A stretch of 64,000 nucleotides of DNA, taken from assembly GCA_030144725.1 (NCBI GenBank), contig JASKMD010000029.1, positions 9,723,098-9,787,097 on the forward strand. Direction: 5' to 3'. Source of the stretch: Haematococcus lacustris (taxonomy: Eukaryota; Chlorophyta; Chlorophyceae; Chlamydomonadales; Haematococcaceae). Under the pieces are notes generated by a model that was given only the letters and a program-made list of their open reading frames with translations, did no database searches and had not been told where the DNA came from. A program made the translations under genes and the position numbers. The number at the start of each line of letters is the position of its first letter. The stretch's first letter is position 1. Of the stretch, positions 22,359 through 33,400 are shown in pieces.

Positions 22359-22449
22359 AATACCGGCTACACGATGCTGCGACTAAGTGTTGGACGGATG
22401 CCTTGAATGCAAGTGAGATGTTCAGAATTTTTCTAAGTGCTTAAAGGCT

Positions 22450-23085
22450 ACAGTACTGTAAGTGGTCTCTCGAGGTACCTCGAGGTACCTCGAGGTACTG
22501 TAGATGTTTACAGTACTGTAGATGTCTACAGTACTGTAGATGTCTACAGTACTGTAGGTACCTACAGTACTGTAAATGGTCTCTCGAGGTACCTCGAGGT
22601 ACCTACAGTACTGTAGATGTCTACAGTACTGTAGATGTCTACAGTACTGTAGATGTCAACAGTACTGTAGGTACCTACAGTACTGTAAATGGTCTCTCGA
22701 GGTACCTCGAGGTACCTCGAGGTACTGTAGATGTCTACAGTACTGTAGATGTCTACAGTACTGTAGGTGTCTACAGTACTGTAGATGTCTACAGTACTGT
22801 AGATGTCCACAGTACTGTAGGTACCTACAGTACTGTAAATGGTCTCTCGAGGTACCTCGAGGTACCTCGAGGTACTGTAGATGTCTACAGTACTGTAGAT
22901 GTCCACAGTACTGTAGGTACCTACAGTACTGTAAATGGTCTCTCGAGGTACCTCGAGGTACCTCGAGGTACTGTAGATGTCTACAGTACTGTAGATGTCT
23001 ACAGTACTGTAGATACCTACAGTACTGTAAGTGGTCTCTCGAGGTACCCCGACAGTACTGTAGGCACCTACAGTACTGTAGCATG
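22450..23085. repeat. Palindromic satellite: CTACAGTACTGTAG with CTCGAGGTAC blocks
   Basis: Runs of CTACAGTACTGTAG separated by ATGT/GTAC spacers alternate with a block containing GGTCTCTCGAGGTACC repeated two or three times, giving a higher-order unit of about 100-170 bases. Most of the array is self-complementary, so open frames appear on both strands. Confidence 0.95.
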
Positions 23086-23297
23086 GCCGTATCTCACCAA
23101 CCGCGCAAAATCACGAATTTTAGTTTCAACCCCCAATCTTACAATGCCTTCATTTGACTATGTACCAAGTCCGAGGCTCTGAATCTCAAAAATACTGTTA
23201 CTAATTTGCCTGAGTGGGTCTACAGTACTCTAGGGGGTCTACAGTACTGTAGAGGTCTACAGTACTCTAGGGGGTCTACAGTACTGTAGAGGTATAC

Positions 23298-23605
23298 CAC
23301 TCCTACAAATTAATCCCTGCGTCCGTCCCTGCATGTTTACCAACCTTGTCCGACCGGGCTGAAATTTTAATAGATGGTAGTTTGCAGAAAATAAAACATA
23401 TTTTTCAAGTGAAATATTTTGAAACAATCAGCAGCTGTTGCGCTGTGGCCCGCAACCTATCTCTGCACTCATCCCTGCACTCTAGCCACAGGGCCACAGC
23501 GCAGCCGCCTTTGATTTTTTCCATGCCATCTATCAAAATTTCAGCCCGATCGGACAAGGTCGGTCAACACGCAGGGACGGACGCAAAAATTAATTTGTAG
23601 GAGTG
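23298..23605. mobile_element. 308-bp foldback MITE nested in the palindromic satellite
   Basis: The ends are inverted copies: CACTCCTACAAATTAAT on the left and its complement on the right. Similarity extends about 80 bp inward (GCGTCCGTCCCTGC, ACCTTGTCCGA, GGGCTGAAATTTT and ATAGATGG are shared). Inside, GCGCTGTGGCCC and GGGCCACAGCGC form a second stem. There is no coding capacity. The CACT start recalls CACTA-type elements, but the 3-bp target duplication expected for those is not clear (TAC versus ACA). It splits the satellite, so it arrived after the array. Confidence 0.85.
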
Positions 23606-24418
23606 ACAGTACTCTAGGGGGTCTACAGTACTGTAGAGGTCTACAGTACTCTAGGGGGTCTACAGTACTGTAGAGGTCTACAGTACTCTAGGGGGTCTAC
23701 AGTACTGTAGAGGTCTACAGTACTCTAGGAGGTCTACAGTACTGTAGAGGTCTACACTACTCTAGGGGGTCTACAGTACTGTAGAGGTCTACAGTACTCT
23801 AGGGGGTCTACAGTACTGTAGAGGTCTACAGTACTCTAGGGGGTCTACAATACTGTAGAGCTCTACAGTACTCTAGGGGGTCTACAGTACTGTAGAGGTC
23901 TACAGTACTCTAGGGGGTCTACAGTACTGTAGAGGTCTACAGTACTCTAGGAGGTCTACATTACTGTAGAGGTCTACAGTACTCTAGGAGGTCTACAGTA
24001 CTGTAGAGGTCTACAGTACTCTAGGGGGTCTACAGTACTGTAGAGCTCTACAGTACTCTAGGGGGTCTACAGTACTGTAGAGCTCTACAGTACTCTAGGA
24101 GGTCTACATTACTGTAGAGGTCTACAGTACTCTAGGGGGTCTACAGTACTGTAGAGCTCTACAGTACTCTAGGGGGTCTACAGTACTGTAGAGGTCTACA
24201 GTACTGTAGAGGTCTACAGTACTCTAGGGGGTCTACAGTACTGTAGAGGTCTACAGTACTCTAGGAGGTCTACAGTACTGTAGAGGTCTACAGTACTCTA
24301 GGGGGTCTACAGTACTGTAGAGGTCTACAGTACTCTAGGGGGTCTACAGTACTGTAGAGGTCTACAGTACTCTAGGGGGTCTACAGTACTGTAGAGGTCT
24401 ATAGTACTCTAGGGGTCT
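23606..24418. repeat. 37-bp palindromic satellite (TCTACAGTACTCTAGGGGG variant)
   Basis: About 21 units are present, each pairing TCTACAGTACTCTAGGGGG with TCTACAGTACTGTAGAGG. The same units occur left of the MITE at 23215-23297. The unit length equals that of the 19.4-19.9 kb satellite, pointing to a common origin. A short run of the same family recurs at 24855-24965. Confidence 0.95.
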
Positions 24419-24434
24419 ACACCCATCCACTCTT

Positions 24435-24575
24435 TACTCAGCAGCTGGCCCTCACGACTGGTTTGCGGTAGATGGGGCTAAGCTCACACACCTGCTGGTG
24501 CCCTTCTTCCCGCACAAGGAGGGTGGGGGAGACATGTACTTTGTTCCATTCAGCAACAAATCCATGGACAAGTAG
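24435..24575 (+). pseudogene. Short protein-coding remnant, unknown family
   Basis: Directly after the satellite a 46-codon frame reads into SAAGPHDWFAVDGAKLTHLL and then VPFFPHKEGGGDMYFVPFSNKSMDK before TAG 24573. Its composition is balanced and unlike the surrounding repeats, so it is probably the tail of a gene or transposase cut off by the satellite. I do not recognise the family. It has no start codon and no catalytic motif. Confidence 0.35.
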
Positions 24576-25868
24576 GCAACAGGGGCATGCATGAGTCACA
24601 GACATGTTGAATGACCTTGCAATGTCTGTCAATCATGGTGTAAGTATGAATGGCTCTTACAAGCGCCTTTGTCTATTACTTTGCGCGCTAGCACACGACA
24701 TGATTCATTCAAACATCTCATGACCACATCACATGACCACAACTGTCAGCCGCCGAATCCCATGTGCTTGTACTAGTCGCCAAGACAAGCAGAGTCACCA
24801 TGAAAAGCAAAGGAACGATTAAAATATATGACCTCTAAAAACAGCTTAAGAATTGCCTACAGTACTGTAGACCTCTACAGTACTGTAGACCCCTACAGTA
24901 TTGTAGACCTCTACAGTACTGTAGGTATCTACAGTACTGTAGACATCTACAGTACTGTAGGTACCTCCACTCCAACTGCTCACACACTCAGAATTTCAAC
25001 ACGCGCCAAGTGGCGTTGGAGTCGCAAGGACAATCCGAGGCGAACCGAATCAAAAAACTACCCCCCTAGGATGACGAATATGTGGACTAATTTGCCTGTG
25101 TGCACCTCCCAATCTGTACATTCCCCCCCCAACCCCAGCTCATGTTCTTTGCCGCATGTAGGTGGGAGTGGAGGGGGTGGGAGGGGGTGGGGAGGGGGAT
25201 GGAGGGCGAGGCTGGGGCTGCGAGAGGGTGGGAGGGTTATGCTTGGACTGGGAGTGGGAAGGGGTGAGAGGGGATACGAGGGGTGCTATGGGGCAGGGTC
25301 CGGGCCGTCGGAGTGGGATAGTCATTTCTGCAACTCAACGTCGGGTCGCGGCTGTGTCGTTGAGTAAGGAGCAAAGTTACTGAGATAATCACAGTGGTCA
25401 GCTCACAACATGCCATTGTGTGGACGGGACTAGAGAGAAACGCACATTCTCCGCGTTTGCTGCGATGTGGCTTAGTAACTTGCCCGACGATGGCCCTCTG
25501 ACACGGCCTGCATCAATAGAAGGCTCGCGGAGCAGCCTGGCGGGCTGAAATGTGATTGTACTTCCTGCTCGATAGCAGGCGCAGTTCAAACACTGATGCC
25601 GCAATATACCAATAGAACAATCAATAGTGAGCAGCTGAGGCGTGTCCGCGATCGCTTGTGCCGGCATCAGGGCTGTGGGGCTCTGGAGTTGTGCCGGTAT
25701 CGAACGCCTGACTTTCTCTCCCTTCCTGCTCTTCCATGGTTTGTGTCACGCCTGAGCTTGTATCACGCCTGTGGCTTGTGTCACGCTTGTGGCTTGCACC
25801 CGAGCTCTATCTAACCCAGACTCCTGCTCTCAGCCCCGTCACAAAGAAGCTCCATGGGTCAGGTACTT
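24576..25868. other. Intergenic, no gene recognised
   Basis: The stretch holds a short palindromic satellite (24855-24965), a GGGAGGGGGTGGG tract (25160-25280) and, near 25594-25664, a segment repeated in inverted orientation at about 47692-47762. TCACGCCTGTGGCTTG repeats occur at 25745-25800. Short open frames exist but none has recognisable features. Confidence 0.5.
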
Positions 25869-25876
25869 GCCACCAT

Positions 25877-27240
25877 CAGTGATGGGTAATACAAGATACG
25901 TGTATCGATACCGATACGTATTATTTGTATACCGTACTCTCCCTTCTGATTCCCTATCCCGAATCGTTTTTTGTCCTTCGGGAAACCGGGAATGATTAAA
26001 CAATGTATTTTTTGGGTCTTTCGGGAAGTAGTCAAACAATTAGTTGACCTTGACGAAAGAGCCGGCAATGGACCACTTTGTGGTCCGGGGTATTAGCGCC
26101 GCCGACGCAGCTGATAATCTGCACCGCGAGCTCCTTATGCACGATGAAAAACGCTTCCAAATGTCTCTTGATCGTCAAGCGCCAATTATTGAGAAGCGAC
26201 TACCTAGGACCACTAATTTTGGGCCTTCTCCACGCCTCAATCTTGCCGCATCGCCCAGCACACCTCCTGCTCTCGCATGCACCGGCAAGGCGTATGAGAA
26301 CTGGTGGCATCATGCCAAGCTGGGGTGCGGCGGGCCAGGCCGGTGTGGCAACTAGGGTGGCTGCTTTGCCCCGGGCAAGGTCGAGGGAGGTGGGCCAGGC
26401 TGGGGCAAAGGCTGGGGTCACAGGACAGGCAAGGGTGGCAACCAGGCTGGCAACCATGTCGAGGGGGGAGGCGGCCGCTCACACACGGGCAGCCGGCCAA
26501 GGCGGGGTTCTTGCTCTTGCCAAGGCCGCAGCATGGCAGATCATGAGATATGCCGCCACTGCCAGCAGCAACAGGAGGACCACCACTTTATAAGCGAGGT
26601 TTAGTGCCCCATGAGACGTGGTCGGTTGTTAAGGCCACTAGAAGAGAGACAGTCGACAATGTCGATCATATGATTTTGATGCGAGAAAATTGGGGTGGGA
26701 GGCTTGATTATTTCTATGCACGAAGACGTTCTCAAAACTTACTTTCGACGTACTTTGGCCATCGGGGAACTTGAAACAATACAAAATATGGCTCGGGAAT
26801 AATATTTCAATTATAGTTTCCGAGGCCTCGGGAATCAAAAGGGATAGTACGGTAATACCAAAATACACGTATCATATTAAAAAATACAAGTGCCGGCCGG
26901 CAAGTTGCGTGGATGCCTTCGATGCAGCTGCTGGTTGCTGCCACAACTGGAGTCCGCGCTAAAGGCATGCCGCGCGGGGCTAAAGCCATCGGCCTGCTCC
27001 CGGAGCAACCGGTCGCATGTGCCGGTTATACATGCAAGAACATCAGAGTTGGGAGGCCCTGACTTTCCAACGTCGCCGTCCTGCCCAGACATCAAGGACA
27101 GGCTGCAGACTGGCTGCGCTGCTCCTTTCACGCGTGACATGTTGCCTCTGTATCGCTGTATTGTATCGATACAAAAAATACACGTTTTTTCTTGTATTTT
27201 CTTGTATTTCCTGTATCGATACACGTATTACCCATCACTG
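25877..27240. mobile_element. hAT-type DNA transposon, 1,364 bp, non-autonomous
   Basis: The ends are CAGTGATGGGTAATAC and its exact complement, the CAGNG start typical of hAT elements. The flanking 8 bp are identical, GCCACCAT at 25869-25876 and at 27241-27248, which is the hAT target-site length. Subterminal GTATCGATAC motifs occur near both ends. The inside encodes no recognisable transposase. A 95-codon plus frame at 26068-26355 (MDHFVVRGISAADAADNLHR onward) is the only non-repetitive one and has no known match by eye. Perfect duplications suggest a fairly recent insertion. Confidence 0.93.
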
Positions 27241-27331
27241 GCCACCATTACGGGGGCAGGCCAGGAAGAATGAAACAAGGAAAAAGGTGTGCTCATGACG
27301 ACTTCCTAGCTGCTACACAGGCAACGGCAGG

Positions 27332-30328
27332 TTAGCAGGTGTCGCCCTTGGATGCTCTGTGCAAGGCGCTTCGTAAAAGGACCCGGAGCTCCTCGAAAAC
27401 CAGCAGCTGGGCATACGCGTCCGTGGCCGCGTACCTGCATTTTCGAGCGCGGCACGTGGCCTAAGTGCAGGAAAAAGGAGAAGGCACCGCACAAATATCA
27501 CAATTTTGAACCTCAAGCCTAATGCCACACCACAGTGACGCTGACGGTTGTAACACGCTCCCTGGCAATATCGTCATGCCTGTGTGCGCCTCAGTGACGG
27601 CACACCTTGTCACGCCTTGTTCCCGCCCGCCAGACCCGCCCTGCCACTTCCTCCCTGGCCCCCCACCCGGCCCCCAGCCCAGCTCAGCCCAGCCCACAGC
27701 ACCCAGCCTGGCCTCCCCCTGCCCATCTCTTGCTTGGCCCTGTGTGCCCACCTGGTGTGGCGCTGGCTGAGGTGCGCCTGCTCCCATGCGCCGCCATCCA
27801 GCTGGCAGCGCTTGTCCATGCGCAGCCCCAGGTACAAACCCACCAGGCTGGCTAGGCTGATGCGCTCTGGGGTCACCACCCGACCAGCAGCATGGGACAG
27901 GCCACAGCCCTGGCGGCAGCAGCAGTGGAATGATAGTCGTGATGGCAATAAGCAAGAGCCGCCGCCGCCGCCGCAGCGACGGCAACAGCAGTGTTAGGAA
28001 CATGGATATCAGCTGATCTAAAACCGCATCTGTGCCTTGCAAGGCCAGATTCTTGCAAGGCTACCTTTTTTGAACGTTGCTGAACTGGTGTGCCGCATGC
28101 GCAGAAAGCACTGCATGCCTAAGCCAGTGCCCTGCCTTACCCCCCATTCCACCCCACTCGGCCATCAGCAGCAGACAACCAGGACAAAAGACCTCACCAC
28201 ACCTCACCTCACTTAACCTGAGCTGTGCCCCAAGCCCTGACTGAGCGTGTTCCTGTGGGACCCCACCCCTCCTGCCTTTCTTTGCTGTTGCAACTCCTGC
28301 ACTCATTACCCTGCCTCTTCTCCTGCCCTCGCCCACCACTTTGCCCATTGCTTCACCACCCTGCCCACCGCCCCATCACCCTGCCCACCATCCCATCACC
28401 CCACACCTTTCCCATCAAGGCCTGGGCAGGGCCCCCCTCCTCCTCCCTCCTCCCTCCTCCTCTGCCATCCCCACTGCGCCCACCTGGCCTGCTGCCCCCA
28501 TTGGCTCCACTTCACACGCCACCACCGCCCCAGGGCCCTGCGCTGCACTGCTGGCCTCGCCACCCAGGCTATGGTGGGCGGGCAGGCTGCGGCGCTGCCG
28601 CTTGCGCTGACGGGCCGCCGCCTGCTGGGCCGCTGACTGTGCTGCAGCGGCAGTCCGGGCTTTGGCGGCAGCAGCAGGAAGACTACCACGAGTTCCTGAC
28701 CCTACCCCACATGCCCCACATGCTGGATCCATGTGCATGTGCAGTGCCCTCACGTGATGCTGGGCTGATGAGGGAGGTGCGGTCCCTGCCCCTGCTGGTG
28801 TTGGCACTGCTGGTTGGGGCACGTCAGCAACAGACACCCCGCCTGCCTTCCCCAGCCTAGCCAAGGTGGTGGCCCTGGCAGCGGGACACTGGCTGCTGGC
28901 ACCGTCTGGGGCCAGGGCCTGGACTCCAGCCTGCCCAGCAGTGACTGCTGGCTTAGGGTGGTGCAGCATGGTGTCGCCCTGGGCGCATGGCTGCCCGGCA
29001 GCCTGCACCTGGGCGGGGGGCTGGGCTGCAGGCGTGTGATGGCTGCGGCGCTGCTGTTGGCGCAGCAGGAAGTGCATCATGTTGACCTGCTCCAGGTTGG
29101 GGGGGTGGATGCCCAGGTCCTGCTGCAGTTTCTCCTCGTCACGGTCGCCACAGGTGATCAAGAACACCTGCAGGCACCAGTCAGGGCTAGCAGCTGGTGG
29201 AGCCAAGGTGGCAACAGATAGGGCTGGAGGCTGGTTGCCAACTGCCTGCTCTCCCAGCACACCCCAGTGTGAGGCCCCACCCACTGCCCAGTGCCCACCC
29301 ATTACCCTGTGCTTACCACCCTCCAGCGACACTTTTCATTCTCGGATTGGGTGCAGAGGAAGGGGAGGGTCAGCGTCAAGGTGGTGAGGGTGAGGATGGG
29401 GAGTAAGGTTTGGTAGTTAGGAGGTTATCACAGTATGAGCGCACTGGTGCTGGTGGCAGGCAGGGCTGGGAGGTTGGGTGTTGGGCTGAGCGAGACTGCC
29501 GCTGGCTTTGCCAAGCTTTGGGGCACAGCCTTGCCTGGGGATGCTCCAGCAGCCGCTTGAGGGCGGTTGGGGAACGCTGGTGGCCTAGACGCGCTAGGTG
29601 CAGGAGGTAGCACACAAAACCAGCTCCCTCAGGAACCTGCTGCTGCTGCTGCTGCGTCTCAGGATGCACCTTTTGCTGCCTTTCCGGCTGCTGCTCCTGT
29701 CGCTCCTGCTGCTGTGTCGAGCTGTGCCCGTGACCGCACTCTGCCTGCTGACTTCTGCTGCCCGGCTGTTGCCGATGCTGCTGGGTAAGGGGAGTGCTTG
29801 TGTCTTGCTGAGTGTCTAGGCAATGTGGTGAGGTGTGCGCTGCAGAGGTGCGCACACACAACTGAATGAGTGCAGGGGGCTGCTCGCGAGGCATGTACTG
29901 CCACTCCATGTCAAAGCCAACCAGGAGCTTGCGCTGCGCTGGCAGTGCGCGCACCATGCACAGCAATTGCCTGCAAGCTGAGGTGATGTCAATTTCGTTG
30001 CCAGCGTAAATGACCTCCCCTGCACAGCATTCAGTTGTGTATAATCACGTTGTAACTCAGGCGCCATGATCGAACCTAGACATGCTTTGGGTTGGCCCAA
30101 CAGGCATGTACAGTGACCTTATGCAAGGTGAGCAGCTGGGATTCCGTATGTAGATTCTACCTGGGAACGATATGAATGGAGCTCTGTGTGCGCTTGTGTT
30201 CGCCGGGATACTTTTCGCCGCGCCCTCCATCGCAGGACGCTTTCGCGTCCTTGCCATTGAACCCTTTTCACAGCACTCGGATGTGCATTGAAAAACCGGC
30301 TAGGGCTGCGAAACAATTGCTTTTGCAT
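27332..30328 (-). CDS. WRN-type 3'-5' exonuclease (DnaQ fold), multi-exon
   Basis: Proposed coding parts, in reading order, are: 30328-30161 (Arg-rich start MQKQLFRSPSRFFNAHP, donor CAG/GTAGAA); 30014-29535 with VIYAGNEIDI, GFDMEW (Exo I, D-x-E) and ALIQLCV, plus GYLL-like YLLHLARL and LKRLLEHPQ before a GC-type donor (GCAAGG); 29168 to about 29060 with TCGDRDEEKLQQDLGI (Exo II Asp); about 27880-27752 with ISLASLVGLYLGLRMDKR; and 27434-27332 with YAATDAYAQLLVFEELR (Exo III, Y-x3-D) ending at TAA. The last junction (AG/G) keeps frame. All three exonuclease motifs are present, so it is probably active in DNA or RNA end processing. A Gln-rich insert lies between Exo I and the LLHL segment. Boundaries of the stretch 28.0-29.06 kb, which includes an NLS-like RQRKRQRR frame, are unresolved. 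Confidence 0.75.
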
Positions 30329-30437
30329 GGTGCATCAACATTCAAGTCAAGCTGTGACAAGGTTTAGCTGCGACACTTAATCTGTGACAAGGGATGTACT
30401 GTTGAATGCGCGATGTCTATACGTTTGAGGTGGGCAG

Positions 30438-33400
30438 GTTAACGATGGGTCAAGACATAGTTCCCGCTGTGGAAGCAATCGTGAGCTGCGCGATCAATCG
30501 CGCAGGGACCTCATCCGTGCTGTTCGGAGCTGCAAGACAGCAGCGGAGGAGAGGGAAGTTATCGCCAAGGAGTCAGCAGCTCTGCGGGAAGCGTTTAGGG
30601 ACCAGGACGCAAGTGAAAGCCGTCACAGAAATGTGGCGAAACTCATGTACATCCACATGCTGGGCCACCCCACCCACTTCGGGCAGATGGAGACCATGAA
30701 GCTGATTGCCACCACTGGGTTCGGTGAAAAGGTACTAGAACCCCATGCTTACATGCCAGGCAGGCCATATGGGCTCACAGTGCGCATTTGTTTGTATGTG
30801 GTGCAGCGCATCGGCTATCTGGGTGTCATGATCTTGCTCGATGAGCGGCAAGAGGTGCTGATGCTGGTCACCAACTCCGTGAAAATGGACATGAACAACT
30901 CCAACCCCTACATTGCTGGCCTGGCCATGGCCGCCTTGGGCAACATCTGCTCAGCTGAAATGGCACGAGACCTGGCGCCCGATGTGGAGCGAATCATTGA
31001 GAGTGGCAGCCCCTACTTGCGAAAGAAGGCTGCACTGTGTGCCGTCAGGTCAGTATATTGCCACAGCCTCTTCTGCAGCACAGCTACAGGGTGACCCACC
31101 CAGGTAAGGAGGCGTGCTGACAGCGCCGATGCCAGTGTTGCGTTGCAGGATCCTGAAGAAAGCTCCAGACCTGCTGGAAGGCTTTGTTAACCCAGCTGCC
31201 AGGCTGCTAAAGGCTGCTGATGGGGCGGTGCAGCTGTCGGGCGTGTCTCTGATGCTACAGGTGGGCTGCTGGACAGCATGCTTGCATGGCAGGGAGTGCC
31301 GACAGGCATTGCTTCTGCCCTCCCTTTGGAGCCTAGCTCTAATGTCGCCCATGTCCCTCTGCAAAGGACCACCTGAGGAGGTGCACTGCAGGCACATAGA
31401 ACAGCGTGCGTCTAACTTTGCCATCGCAGGCAGGCATGCGCATAGCTAGAGAGTTCAGTGCCCAGCAGTTTGCCATACCACAACACCATGTCAGCATGCA
31501 TGCACCACCATACCAGGCTTTTGGCTTAGTGCTGAGCATGGCAGGCAGTACAGTCTGCCAGGCAGTACACATAGGGCCATGCGGAGGCATGCAGTGGCAG
31601 GTGCAGGTGCACGCACCCCTTGCCCCTGTGCTCAGGTTACGGAGCTGGAACCAGCAACCGCCTTGCCAGCGTACCGGCAGCATGTGCCAGCGCTGTGCCA
31701 ACTGCTGCGGCGGCTACTGCAGCCAGGCGGTGTGACCGTTGACAATGATGTCAGTGGCATAGCAAACCCGTTCTTGCAAGTCAAGATTCTGAGGTTGCTG
31801 CGGCACCTAGGTGAGCCCCAGGTATGCTGGGCTGCTGGTACAGCTGCCGTTGCGGAAGCAGCAACAGCGGCCGTACCTGAATGACAGGCTGCAGCCTTGG
31901 TGTGGACATGGAGGTACAGCCGTCAGCGCTTGGCTGCCCTTTCTCAAGGGGTTTTTTGAGAGGTGCTGGAGGTTGGTGGAAGCTGGTGGAGCAGCCCCTT
32001 CCCTTTAGGGGTGTATCATCGCAAAACAGGTGGAGGCTGAGGCTGGCTTTAGTCATGCCCGTATGCTACCAGGGCCACAGTGGCCAAGACCTGAGGCTAT
32101 CGGCTCACCCCTGAGCAGGGGCGAGCTGCAAACCACATCCTTCTACATGCATGCATGGTGTGGTGTGAGAACGGGTGCGCTACACCCTTGCCACCAGCAT
32201 GGACACTCAGGCTGCACATACGACTGAAGGTCCGCCACTCCCCTCTCCCCCTCCACCTTCCCTGCTCCTCAGGCCATGGCGATGCTGATGCAAGCGACCA
32301 GATGAGCGACACCCTAGCGCAGGTCGCCTCCAACATTGACGCTAGCCGCAATGCCGGCAATGCTGTGCTGTATGAGTGCGTGCAGGTGGGCCAGGGGCAG
32401 GGCCAAGGGGCAGGGCCAAGGGGCAGGGCCAAGGGGCAGGGCCAAGGGGCAGGGCCAAGGGGCAGGGCCAAGGGGCAGGGCCAAGGGGCAGGGCCAAGGG
32501 GCAGGGCCAAGGGGCAGGGCCAAGGGGCAGGGCCAAGGGCAGGGCCAAGGGGCAGGGCCAAGGGGCAGGGCCAAGGGGCAGGGCCAAGGGGCAGGGCCAA
32601 GGGGCAGGGCCAAGGGGCAGGGCCAAGGGGCAGGGCCAAGGGGCAGGGCCAAGGGGCAGGGCCAAGGGGCAGGGCCAAGGGGCAGGGCCAAGGGGCAGGG
32701 CCAAGGGGCAGGGCCAAGGGGCAAGGGTCAGCCACCGCCACCAGTAGCCTCCACCAGCAGCAGCAGCAGAGCACCATCACCACCGCTGTCCTCCCCCTGC
32801 TGCTGCCCGCCATGGCTGCAGACCATCATGGGTGTGGAGAGCATCGCGGGCCTCCGCCTGCTGGCCATCAACACACTGGGCAAATTCCTGGCAAACCGCG
32901 ACAACAACATGCGCTATGTGGCGCTCAACACGCTGGCTAAAGTGGTTGCAGTGGATACCCAGGTCAGAGGCAGTTGACGGTGACAGCAGCAGCGCGCCAA
33001 GAAAACAACACTGGCAGCAGCAGACGAGCAAGCAGCAGCACTTGAAGCCTGAGGGTAGTCAATGGCTGTTGACAGCAGCACCAGCAGCACAGAACAGAGA
33101 GGCAGGAGCGACAGCATGCAAAGCCGCTGTGGCCATATGGGCAGCAGCAGGTAAGCCAGCAGGAGCACCAGCATGATAGGGTCACGCCACGACTAGGGTA
33201 CAATGCAGGCTGGGTGCCTGGGGGCTAGCCCTGACTCAGACCTTGGCCTCCAACTCCCTACCCCAGCCTCGGCCCTGGCCCTGGCCCTGACCCTGACCCT
33301 GACCTTCACCCTAACCTTCACCCTCACCTTGACCCTGACCGTGACCCTGACTTTGACCCTGGTGCCAGCTGGCTGGCCTGGCTGAGTGCAGGCCGTGCAG

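Noticed and set aside
19440..24420. CRISPR-like regular palindromic arrays
   Set aside because: The units are continuous satellites without unique spacers, no cas genes are present, and the context is eukaryotic.
28415..29060. Separate Ala/Gln-rich protein on the minus strand
   Set aside because: It reads directly on from the Exo II exon and carries no domain. I treat it as intron or low-complexity extension of the exonuclease gene, unresolved.
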